The notes under the pieces: generated by a model
What the model was told of the DNA's origin: nothing
What the model saw: the letters and a program-made list of their open reading frames with translations, nothing else
Databases searched by the model: none
NCBI GenBank assembly: GCA_016800925.1
Contig: JABCPU010000228.1
Location: 1 to 64,000 of the forward strand
Direction: 5' to 3'
Length of the DNA: 64,000 bases
Origin: Suillus spraguei
Lineage: Eukaryota > Basidiomycota > Agaricomycetes > Boletales > Suillaceae
Position numbers and translations under genes: made by a program
In this document: piece after piece, positions 11,550 to 22,476 of the stretch
How the letters are laid out: each line of letters opens with the position of its first letter
Position numbering within the stretch: the first letter of the stretch is position 1

Positions 11550-13904
11550 ATGTACACACTCAATTGCATTGTCTTTGGCGATGATTCTAGCCATATTTTC
11601 CAAGTCGAAATTGAGGAGACGCGGACTGTTGGTCACGTCAGAAAGGCCATCAAAGACAGCAAGGAGGTACGTTTTGGCCATGTTGACGCTGACGATCTCA
11701 AGCTATGGCAGGTGAGCGATCTGATGCCTGCGATTGGATGTTGATAATCTGATATTTTGGAAGGTCGACCTGCATGTCGACGAGATGATCGAGCACAATC
11801 TTCGCAATCTTACACTTGACCCAACGAAATCCCTATTACCTGTGCGTGCAATGTCCAAGGTTTTTGAGAGTGCCCCTCAGGATAAGCATCTGCATATTGT
11901 TATCCAATGCTCACCTGCCGGTGAGTTCTTTCGATATTGTCACCTTAACCTCCTTACTGATTGCGGCCTGACTTAGTACCATACTTCAAGCTCAACTGTA
12001 TTGTCTTGGGCGATTGTCCTGACCGTGTTTTCGGAGTCGATATTGCGCAGATGCAGGCTGTTTGTGACCTCATAGAGGCCATCAAATACAAGAAGAAGCC
12101 AGACTTTGACCGTGTCCCCGCTGCCCGTCTCGACCTGTGGCAGGTGAGTGATTGACACCCGAGGTCTAATGCTGACGATCTGAGCATTTGGAAGGTCAAT
12201 ATCAGCCTTAAAGACTCACGCTTTCTCGATGCGACCAGAGATGACTGGATGAAGTTGGAGCCGGCAAACAAACTGTCCACAGCGTTCACGGATGTAAAGA
12301 TCGGATATATTCATGTCGTCGTACAACGTCCTCCCGTTGCATGATACAATCCAATTGTTGATGAACGACTCGCTTATCTCGAGAAGGGCACAGGTGCTCC
12401 GTCAACTGGTGCAAAACCGTCCGCTATGAAGTAGGACGAGTACCTTTTGAATCGTTTTTCCAGAGTCGTGAACCCTGTTCCAGTTACTCTTCTCGAGCCC
12501 ATCTTCGCCAGGTTCGTGGATAATTGTCAAGATTATCAACCCACTGTCTACGATAATGAGTTTGTTTGGCAACTTTCGGAAAAGATGTCCCTCTTCTATT
12601 CCGATGAGCTCACGCGGATGGATGCATTCCGGCAAGTGCTCCGCGACTACGGTATTGAACTCAAGGCTTCTATGGTTGGCTCTACAAAATGCACGACAGA
12701 CGGACACCTTTTGTCCCCCGACGGAAAGTTTGTGCAGGTGATAGTGAAGGTGAAGAACGAGATCGGAAGCAGCGATGCCGAACCATTCACTCAGGCAATG
12801 TTGTACTACCGCAAGTTTATAGAAGAATCGAAGAATGATATAGTGAGGCTCCGGTCTGTCATGCCATGCATCCATATAATTGTCTTTGGTTAGTTCATTC
12901 ACCAGATTCATCGCTAAATCCATTTATTGACCACAACTAGGGGCATGCATTGGCTTTGCAGGCTCTGTTTTCATAGAAAAGGTCAGATCTGATGTCCTGG
13001 TCCCTATCATTATCATTCCTCTATTTTGGCATTCAACAGACCTCCGTATGCAAGCGATGGCGGCTGTACCTTCGGGGCTCTCAAATTCGCCATCAAGGAA
13101 CTCACAAAACTGTACTCCCAATCCATTCCATCCCTTGAACCTAAAGATCCACCTCTAGGATGTCCTTATCCTCGGAGTCATACCAATTCAACTGGTCACA
13201 GTCAGAAATTCTCGTATGATCAGACTCAAATCCTCAGGGATAAACTTATCTTCTTCGGGGAAACTGTCGGCGATGTGGCTGGGAACAAGATATGTATCAA
13301 GTTCACTAAGCAATTCTGTGTCAGCCAGGGGCACGCTCCCAAACTTATCGCCTACAATCATTTAGCCGGCGGCTGGAATATGGTGATCATGAATTCCCTT
13401 GATATTGATAATAGTTGGTTCTTGCGACGGCCTGGCTCGTATCGACTGCTCAGTCAGATAGCTGTTCTGGACCGCCAGCCGCTGAAGGAGGCCATCACCT
13501 CTCTCATTGAGGGGTTACACGAGGCTGGCCATGTTCATGGCGACCTTCGCGATGCCAATTTTGTTGTGGGAGACCACAAACGATTCATGCTGCTTGATTT
13601 CGATTGGGCTGGACCGATCCAGAACACCTATTACCCTATGCTTGTTAATCGGAGGGATATTCGACGTCCTGATGGTGCGTTGGATGGGCAGAAGATTGTG
13701 CCGCAGCATGACTTGGATATGCTGGATTACCTATTTGGTTCTAAGCAAGATGACGGTCGGGAGCCAGCTGCAAAGCGCCGCCGTACATCTGGTGAAGGGT
13801 CGTCAATGCCATTTGATTCACCCATAATTGGTCGTATCACCAAAAGTCCATTTTGCTTAATACCAGTCTGTTTTGTTTTTCATAATCTATCGTACAATGA
13901 ATGA
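11550..13904 (+). pseudogene. Crinkler N-terminal modules fused to a FunK1-type protein kinase, broken copy 1
   Basis: The first exon (LNCIVFGDDSSHIFQVEI) has the ubiquitin-like Crinkler N-terminal signature. Its partner exon ends HLHIVIQ. The same two-exon unit repeats (LNCIVLGDCPDRVFGVDI, then YIHVVVQ), so the protein has two tandem Crinkler modules. A middle region follows (FVQVIVKVKNEIG), then a FunK1-like kinase with catalytic loop HVHGDLRDANFVV and metal motif LLDFDWAG. Damage compared with copy 2: TGA at 12342, TAG at 12432, a one-base deletion near 13065 and a 21-bp in-frame deletion near 13310. Crinkler proteins are effector-like or conflict proteins first known from oomycetes; FunK1 kinases are an expanded basidiomycete family. 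No product longer than the N-terminal modules is expected. Confidence 0.8.
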
Positions 13905-14347
13905 CCTTGGGAGAATGGCAATATGGAATAGCATATGTTGTATTGTAGTTAGCCAAATCGACTTTTTGGAACAGTCGGGAATCCGATGAATTCATCCTAT
14001 TCCATACCCTTCTTCAACTGCACAGATAGGCACGTTTTGAATGTTTATATTGGGCGTATTGCTTCAAAGAATTACTGGTGCCAGGCCAGACAAAGGGTGC
14101 TTGTAAGGTACTCGAGAGGGGCAAGGAAATACATCAACGTTGAAAACCAATGGTACAAAGAAAGGTCATAGTATAAATATTTGTTGTACATCTACAACAT
14201 ATATAAGCACGAATAGCCGCCGGCATGTTGTCCACCACGTCATGCTGTTGATTGCGTTCTCTCTTTGTCTTTGTACGGCTTTTTCCATTTGTCGCACGTC
14301 ATGTGTTGTTGCGTGTTCATGTTATTGTCTCCTTTTTGCTCACTACT

Positions 14348-15202
14348 ATGGCGACCTCCGCATCATTTCACGGCGTTGTTGGCCTTCAAAATGGAAACAG
14401 ATATCAGATCGATAAAAAGAGTTACTGGCGTTACGATGGATTCATCGCAACTCCAGAAAGGGACATTCGAGTAAATGTGTTCACATTTGGTGCCAATACT
14501 GCCTCTGCAGAAGATGGTATCTATCTATTGGACGCACGGACCACTATTGGTCCTATCGTGATGATGAAGGAAAATCTGCGCATTCCCTTCATCTCTTTGC
14601 TAATGATGTACGTGACTTCTTCGCCCCCTTTTTGCCTTCGTTTAGTTATTCATATAGGACTTACAACCTCTTCCTGATGGCGCTCATGCCATTCCAACAG
14701 TCATCATAGCAGGTAAGGTTTCGCGCAGTTCCTTTTCACTTAAGCAGGAGAACGGTTTTGATATGGATGTGTCACAATATGTTTCTGGGCCGCAACAAAA
14801 TATGCGAGCTCGCTGCTACTATCCTAAGGGCCATCTGCGTTTCAGCAAAACTCCTATACCTGTGCCTACCAAACATGTCGTTGTCCAGGGTATTGTGCAA
14901 AGTGTCTCCGGAGATCGGTGCATTGTGACTGTTAAGACATTGCACTAGGACCGTCTGACATGGTTGTTGCAACTGATGACACTTCTGAAGTAGTCCCTCC
15001 CACTACACTCAAACAATTTGATTGGGGGAGAGTGCGTAAAGAGAAGGGGAAGGGCAAAGCAAAGGGGAAGACTGACAATGTCGAGAGTGATGGTAAGAAT
15101 GATGGTAAAAGATCACGTGATGATGATGATGACAAAGAAATGGACCACGGACCATCTACATCGACTTCTGTGTCTCACAAGATCTCCCGTGTTTCTAAAT
15201 AA
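14348..15202 (+). CDS. Helitron-encoded OB-fold (RPA-like) single-stranded-DNA-binding protein, one frameshift
   Basis: Exons are 14348-14607, 14658-14901 and 14949-15202. The N-terminal part (HGVVGLQNGNRYQIDKKSY, FIATPERDIRVNVFTFG) and the central part (GKVSRSSFSLKQENGFDM, QYVSGPQQNMRARCYYP) look like paired beta-rich OB-type segments. The C-terminus is Lys- and Asp-rich. The frame shifts by one between LLDA (about 14545) and the following HYWSYRDDEGK, so this copy is probably damaged. It sits immediately upstream of the Rep-helicase gene, co-oriented and inside the Helitron ends, which points to a helper that coats single-stranded DNA during rolling-circle transposition. The fold is inferred from pattern and position; no alignment was run. 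Confidence 0.55.
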
Positions 15203-15236
15203 TAACTTTTTGTGCTGTGTTTCATTTTCTAATATT

Positions 15237-18200
15237 ATGGCTGTTCTGCATGACAGAGATCGTGTGCGCAAGCGTCGGGCTCGAGCAGACTCCATTCATG
15301 CAGCTCGAGAAAGACTGAAGTTGCATCAATCAAGGCAACGTTTGGTCAGTGGCACATTCATTGTCAGATAATTATATTAATACCTGAGATTAGAACCTAT
15401 CACGACAAATTTTCGCCAAGTCCTTCACCCGTTCTCAATTCTTGGTGGATTCGATTACGTGATTGCCCTCCGGCACCTATCATTCCTGCAACATGGAATC
15501 GACGGTGTCCACATTGTCATGCTTTATTGTTGTCCACTGAAGCAGATAGCTTTTGTTGTGGGAATGGTACTCGAGTCCTTCCACGCCTACATTCATTACC
15601 TCCACGCATAGGATATCTTTTGCGTGACAATACACGCCGTCGCCACTTGGTCGAATTCAGTCGAGTCATCAATAATTTATTTTCATTCGCAGGCATTGGA
15701 GTTTCTGGCGGTTTTCAGCATTTCTCCACTGGAATTGGTGTGGGACCTCCTGCAATTGCCATCACGGGGCGTACATATCACCTCATTCGAGACACAGAAT
15801 ACACAGAACATTCTATACATTGGTTTCTATATGACGAGCGTCAACGACAGTTTCGAGCGCAACAATTTGGAGTCCATGCTGTTATCATACAAGCTATCAA
15901 TGATGACATTGAAGGAATTAATCCTTATGTTCATCACTTGCAACGCTTTCATCAATCCTCACGACGTACTCGCCACATCTTGGAATTGAAAGATTTTTCA
16001 TCCAATGGTGACTTTGCAGCTGTCATGCATGCATCTAATTCCACTTCCATTAATCCTCGCTCGATTCTCATTCGACGGCGCGGAAATCATCAACCACAAT
16101 TCATCAACATTCTCTCACGTCACTACGAACCTCTTCATTATGTTCTATTATTCCCTCATGCAGATATTGGATGGGGTATCAATGACTTACCTGGAATTCC
16201 TCACCTCTCGCAAATTGAATGGTACCGCAGTCGCCTGCTTGCAAATAATGACAACCGTTTTACAATATTTGGACGCCTTACGTGCGAATACGTCGTTGAC
16301 ATGTACTCACGCACGGAAGAAGAACGACTCACTTACATACTGCGTGAACGACGTTTTCGTGGACACGAGGTACACGCAAATGCAAATAATGACGATCTTG
16401 ATGAAGAAGAATTTCACCCCGAGGTCAAATTGCCTGCAAGCTTTGTAGGTTCACAAGCTTGGTCATCTGAACAGACAGCAGATGCTATGGCGCTTGGTCG
16501 AAAGTTTGGCAAGCCGACCTTCTTCTGTACAATGACATTCAATCCCGACTGGCCAGAAGTCCGTGAATACTTAGAACCAGGACAACCTGCCTCTGATGTC
16601 CCTGTCATAGTCGCGCGAGTTTTCAAATCACGTCTAGAGAAAGTTCTACGTGTTCTTCGAACTTCCTTTGGAACCAAGAAATACTTGATTAAAGTTATTG
16701 AATTCCAAAAACGCGGCTTTCCACACGCACACATAATTCTAAAGGTATGCAGACACATTGTACCGTCACCTTATAAATTCTTATGTTGCTTTAATCTTCA
16801 CTTTGATTTTAGGTAGATCCTGAACCTCCTCTGGAATTCCTTGACACCATCATATGTGCTGAACTTCCACGAGACAACCCTGTGCTTCGTGCAAAAGTAC
16901 AGAAATACATGCTTCATGGTCGAGATCACCTTACTCGAATGGGAAGTAGATGCAACCGAAATGGTCAATGTGTTTATGGATTTCCCCAGCGCACGCAACA
17001 ATCTACAACCATTGATGAACATGGAAGAGTGCATTGGCGTCGACGGGAAGATGAAGATATATGGGTGGTGCCATACTGTCCTGCGCTGCTCAATTTTGCC
17101 GACTGCCACTTTCACTTTGATGTCGTTTACACGGCAAAAGTGTTCAGTTATCTATACAAGTATCTCTACAAAGGACCAGACATGGCACATTTCGCCATTG
17201 AAGAAGACATCGACTCTGATGAACCAGTTCCCTTGAACGAAATTCGTGATTATCAAAAAGGCAGATATCTCTCGGCACCAGAAGCGGCCTGGCGTATTCT
17301 AAATTTTGAAGTAACTCGAAAAGAACCTTCTGTAACCAATCTCCCCATTCACTTGCCGGGCTTAAATGTCCCTCAATTTCGACGGCAAGGTGGTGAGAGA
17401 TCATCTACCTCCCTCTTAAACCGTTACTTCCTACGTGCAAATGAACTTGCGGAACTTCGCTATGAAGAATACTTCGAGCAATTCGTACTCTATTCATATT
17501 CTGTCGAAGATGAAATCACGCCTAATGATTATCCTGAGAAGCAAAGAGAAGGTATCATACGAAAGAAAGCATCCAGACGCACTCATTCACAAAAAGTTGC
17601 TCGAATCCAAACTGTTTCCATTCGGGATGGAGAGCGTTTGTATCTTCGCGCACTCCTTCTTCATCAGCCTGCATCTTCTTTTGTTGATCTTCGCACAATC
17701 CAAGGACACACATTCAACACTTTCCATGAAGCTGCATGTGACCTTGGTTTATTCGACAACCAAAATGAAGGTTACCTCACACTACAAGAAGCTATTGAAT
17801 CCCTCCGCACTCCCTCTCAATTACGATTTTTGTTCTCTCAAATCATTTTGGAAGGTTATGCAGCTATGCCACTATGGATGGAATTCCGCCAGATGCTATC
17901 CATTGACCACATTCAGAGGATCGGAGACGAGTACAATGGATATGAATTCACGCTCCAAATCATCGATGACCTGCTCTCTCATTCAGGAAAGCACCTTACG
18001 GACTTCGGTCTCCCATCTCCTCCCAGGCGTTCCATTGAAGTCTATAATGAACAGAAATATCTACGCGACAATCACGCAGCATTCGAAGCCCAAAGCAATA
18101 ACATGGCTGAACAATTGAATCCGGAACAACGACAAATCCTCGATTGTATTTTGGAGAGCATAATACAGCGCAGAAACAATTTCTTTTTCATTGAAGGTCG

Positions 18201-19515
18201 TCCAGGTCGAGGAAAAACGTTTTTGGTCAAAGCACTCTCAACAATGTTACGTGCCCAAGAATAAATTGTACTTATTGTTGGAAGCAACGCACTGTGTGCG
18301 ACTGCATATGATCGTGGACGCACGGCACATCATATGTTTGGCATCCCAGTGACCGACGACAACGTCAATTTACATAGTTCTATTCACCCTCACTCTCCTC
18401 GTGCCGATCTCATTCGAAACGCCGCTGCAATCATCTGGGATGAACTCCCTGCCATGAATAAAGCCGGATGGGAGTCTATCGACGAACTTTGCCGTACAAT
18501 CTGCAATCGCCCAACAATACCATTCGGAGGACTCACATTCATAGGTTTGGGAGATTTTCGGCAAGCAGGCCCAATTGTCAGCGGAGCTGGAGAGACGGCC
18601 ACTCTGGCAGCGTCAGTAAAGTCGTCAACACTGTGGAATAGCATTCGGATCTTGACCCTCAACACTGCAATTCGGAGCATGGGTGACCCGCAATTCACAT
18701 CTTTCGTAGACGGCATTGGAGAGGACTGCACTGGAAATCGACAGAATCTCGCACTCATAGCAGCGACTACAAGCTTCGACGATACAATTAACTTTCTCTT
18801 CCCACCATACGTGTTCGAAGACACGGAGACCTGTCTTCAGCGTGCATTCCTCTCCCCTCTGAACATCTATGTCGATGAATTCAACGACAAAATTTTGGAA
18901 AGTTTGCCAGGCGAATTTCGTGCGTATTCCACACATACATTATGCAAAACATGTTACTAACAAAGCATAGAATCTTACTTCAGCTCAGACAGTCTGAAGG
19001 AGGCTGAACACACACCTTTAAATGGACCGGAACACACACCTGACTACCTGGCAATGTTAACACATCCTGGAGTACCTCCTCATCGCCTAGACCTCAAAGA
19101 AAACAGTGTCTGCGCCATTCAACGAAACCTTTCGGTAGAAAAGGGATTGGTCAGAAACGCACGCGTGCGCGTGATTGCATTGCATCGTCGGTTCATCGAA
19201 GTATAACTTATCAATACATTCGAGAGCCACTGCATTCCCCGCATCAACTTTTCCTTCCATCCCAATCGTTCATCGTGGACAGTCAATCGCAGAAAGTTTC
19301 CTCTACGGCTCGCATACGCAACAACGTTTAATGGATGTCAAGGATTGACGCTAGCACGAACCGTACTCGATTTGCAAACCGATCCCTTTGCTCGCGGTCA
19401 ACTGTACACAGCGTTGTCGAGAGTGAGAACGCGAAGAGATACATTATGTTTATTTGCGGAGACAAATGAAGGACAAGACTGCGCTAATATCGTATTTCCT
19501 GAGTTACTACTGTAA
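15237..19515 (+). pseudogene. Helitron Rep-helicase (RepHel) with two in-frame stops
   Basis: Four exons, 15237-15344, 15389-16744, 16813-18919 and 18971-19515, keep phase over 1371 codons. An N-terminal zinc-finger-like stretch (CPHCH and FCCGNG) comes first. The HUH endonuclease motif is FPHAHIIL (His482/His484). The two-tyrosine motif FSYLYKYLYKG is at about residues 599-609 (Tyr603/Tyr607). The Pif1-type helicase follows with Walker A EGRPGRGKTF (about 949-958), Walker B IIWDELPAM and the late motif YTALSRVRT. TAA codons at 18262-18264 (just after Walker A) and 19204-19206 break it; all else is open. The last intron has a textbook branch site (TTACTAAC). The protein would nick, unwind and transfer single-stranded DNA. 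This copy can supply at most the Rep part. Confidence 0.92.
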
Positions 19516-19630
19516 ACAGATTTATAATGGACCGACCGAAGGGGAGTCCTTGTAATTACTAGGATAGGCTTGAGCAATCTGCAGCGGAAACAACCCCTAC
19601 ATCTAATGAAGGCGGGCAGAGGCAAAATGA

Positions 19631-20207
19631 TTATGCACATAGGCCGTCGTTCGCCCAGGCGCCAGAAACACCTTGAGATCATCCAAAATAGTGTCAGCAG
19701 AACTAGCGGCGTCACACCAGAAGCTTTCACTTACCGTCTGGAACATCAGCCTCCGACCAATAATTCACAGTCCAGAGGTCCCCGCTGTTATAATATGATA
19801 CATTATGTTCTAATCCACGAACGCAAGTCAACTTGCATACGCACCCATACGTGATTTCATCACCTCCATCATACTAAGGAGAGTGGTTAGACTCCCAAGA
19901 TAACGCAATATGTAATTGAACTCACAGCAACATCACTTTGCCATGCTGCCACACCAGTGCAAGATACAGTCCCGACTATCATTATAGGAGAAGTACTTGA
20001 TGTTGTGCTTGTGCTCGTCATGGTAGTAGTCGTCGCCGTCGCCGTCGCCGTGGTTGTAGTAGTCAGCGTAGTCGTAATCGTAGTAACCTGTGTGGTTGCA
20101 CATACGCCGCTGTTTGCCCAGTCGCCAGAAATACCTAGAGATCATCCCAAATAGTGTCAGCAAAACTAGTAGCGTCACACTAGAAGCTTTCACTTACCGC
20201 CCGGAAC
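19631..20207 (-). pseudogene. 3' fragment of a class III chitinase gene with two CBM5/12 modules
   Basis: The stop at 19631 closes an exon reading GVSGAWANDGLCA. Upstream come the chitin-binding module (DLWTVNYWSEADVPD, where the intact gene has AKWW), a Thr-rich linker and SCTGVAAWQSDVA. Unlike the intact gene at 28626-30686, a second chitin-binding end (GISGDWANSGVCATT) lies further upstream, spliced by the same intron type. The homology stops at 20207, where repeat copy B begins, so the catalytic domain is absent. The NYW change replaces residues usually needed for chitin contact. Confidence 0.8.
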
Positions 20208-20210
20208 TAG

Positions 20211-21452
20211 CCCCGCCGCAAAAGAAAGTCGCAATCATCTCTATGGGAAACACGCTGTAGTCTCAGGTTTACAGATCAGCTCTTATCTTCAATAACACCG
20301 AGAGAAAAAGTCGGAACGAATCATTGTGCATAGTAGAGAAGATCAAGGCGTTTGGATGAAAACCGGCGCCGACAAGGGTCCTAGTCCTGGACCCTTCACT
20401 AGCCGCATCAGCGCAATCATTAGGCAACTCACTTTGGGTGACCGGTCACCAATCAATCAATGTGTTATGATAACCGGCACCGAATTCCCCTGTCAGCCAC
20501 ATCTCATCAAGACTTCGGACTTGAAAGATATTTTGATGACGTACACTTCGTCGAAGAAACGGCCCCGAACCTGCGAGGTTAGACTCGGAGGGCAACCGAA
20601 AGTAAATCGCCGACGCACACGTCCAGCGATTCAAACGGTCACCAACCACGTTTCTCTCGCTATACAAAATCTGCTCATGGTACCCTAGCAGATGCTGTAA
20701 CGTGAGAGTTCGCTTCCTTAATCCACAAGTTGTCCGATATCATACCACATCGATAGCCAAGGCGTGACAAATATGCATCTGAGATAACAACAAGTATCAC
20801 GAATTTTCAAGGAGTATGATAGGTCAGAGACCTCCACGACGGCAATTAAAGCCTCGAGTTCTTCAATGACTCGGAGGCCGCACTGGCATAGCCCGATAAA
20901 TTTCCTGACCAATGGTTTGGACCAAGCTTGGTGGACGTCAACAGTCATTCAAACGAACAGAACAAGATCTTCTCGGCAGAGTACATCATTGAATATTGAG
21001 ACTGAGTTAAGTCATCAGGAACGAACATTTGAGTTGTTTGGAAGAACAGACTTGTAAGGGCTCCTATCAAGGCTCTGCTAATCAGCGCTCTGCCCGCCAT
21101 ATGAAGTACGGGCTGATCCTGAAATGCTCTGCAGATCTGGCTACGTGCCGCCGACCACTGGCAGTGGTATACCGATGTTCAGGTTGGTGTTTGCGGAGTT
21201 GGAATATTTGTGATCAAGTTCAAGTTCAGCTCGTGACTGTAACTTGGTCGTTTGCAGAAGACGCCGTCAAACCGTGGTCCGTAGCAAGGTATCCGATGCG
21301 ACTCGAGCTCCCATTGACATGTAGATTTTTTGGCATACAGTACTGATAGCTGGCGCTGTGCTGCGTTGCAGCACAATTTATTGTCTACGACAATGTCCTG
21401 AGGACCTCCGTTATAAATGCATGCGGTGAGTACTCATGCTTTGGCAATGATA
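20211..21452 (+). repeat. 1.25-kb dispersed repeat, copy B
   Basis: Direct repeat of 10004-11265 with the same left and right edges. It starts three bases after the truncated chitinase fragment and ends in DNA unrelated to that after copy A. Confidence 0.75.
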
Positions 21453-22476
21453 ACCGGGTTGCATCCATGCACCTATCGTGCAACAGGCAATATAAAATTG
21501 AGAGCCTTGTAAGTCTTTGTTATATGTATTTGGTTAACTGCGATTTCGTAGAGGTTTTGTACTGAATATCAAACATCTATCTCCGTACTTTGATGATTCA
21601 CTCGTGCAACCTAGCATATACCCGGATTGTCAGCAAAGCTTATTCGCTGATCGAGGCGAAGCCAAGATTGGTTTTATTTAAGCTGCTGAGTCCATTCTGT
21701 AGGAATACATGATATTCTCCTCTGCCAATGACGTGACATACGTGCTTATCGTGTCCTTCATCCCACCAACGTTCCGTCAACTGTATATTTCCTTTTTATC
21801 TCTTGCCAGTTCATGTTATCATCCCTACACCCGCCCAATCGCACCAGGTATCTACAATCCCCGACCACAGGGTGCTGACAGTGTTCGGAGTGCATTTGCC
21901 TTTGACTGAACATCTGTCAAGTCCGGTGTAACAATCATGCGAAGAGAAGTGGAGATTTGATGTAGGCGATCGTGAAACTGAAATTGAAATGATCCATATA
22001 CGTCATTGGGCTTGAATTCTATTTCAATTCTCCAATCTACGGTGCGAGCTATTCTAGTGTGCGAAGGTGACCCGCGCCAATGGACAAGTCGAATCCAAGG
22101 ACGATCATGAAACAACCTAAATTTCAGTAGCTTTATGGTGGTCCGAAAATTGGATGTGCTTGTCTGAGACAGTCCACTCGACAGCTCCTACTAGACATAC
22201 TCATGAATACATGTCATTTGTAGATCCCCTTGCGTACAGAACTTATGCATATAATAAAGACGAGAGTTCGGGTATGCATGACGATAGTTAATGAAACAAA
22301 TGGTTATAAAATGCGTGAAAATAATATAACAACCAGGACGATGCCATGAAGATCAGTAAACTCGCCCAGTAACTCTGGTGCTGACCTTGCGGCTTGCCGA
22401 AGACGCAAGGCTAGTCACCATACCACCACCCCACCAAGTCAGTCGTATTGTCAAGAGCATCAACGGGACCTTGTCT
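21453..22476. other. intergenic
   Basis: AT-rich DNA between repeat copy B and the 3' end of ATG13. No supported gene. Confidence 0.5.

Larger units (their letters stand above)
14191..19552 (+). mobile_element. Helitron 1, autonomous type (5.36 kb)
   Basis: The 5' end reads TCTACAACATATATAAGCAC and the 3' end CCGAAGGGGAGTCCTTG. The unoccupied site is preserved in the sister duplication at 28553/28554 (TTGTACA|TAATTAGG), so insertion was between A and T without target duplication. An imperfect palindrome (19529-19549, GGAC...GTCC) sits directly before the 3' end. The element carries an OB-fold protein gene and a Rep-helicase gene on the plus strand. The terminal CTTG departs from the CTRR consensus. 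A CTAG at 19559-19562 could serve as an alternative end, but it is not supported by the empty site. Confidence 0.9.
11271..20207 (+). repeat. segmental duplication, copy 1 (split by a Helitron)
   Basis: The DNA from 11271 to 14190 and from 19553 to about 20030 matches 24850-28553 and 28554 to about 29010: promoter flank, Crinkler-FunK1 gene, intergenic DNA and the 3' end of a chitinase gene, in the same order. Copy 1 carries Helitron 1 (14191-19552), and copy 2 carries Helitron 2 (27530-28235). Copy 1 ends exactly where the second 1.25-kb repeat begins, and begins just after the first. Confidence 0.85.

Noticed and set aside
14713..14744. Intron within the Helitron OB-fold gene
   Set aside because: Only 32 nt, and reading through keeps an open frame with sensible protein sequence, so I treat it as exon.
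19559..19562. CTAG as the 3' end of Helitron 1 (fits CTRR)
   Set aside because: The empty sites of three insertions agree on CTTG|T; CTAG would leave flanks that do not match the sister copy. Kept as an alternative only.
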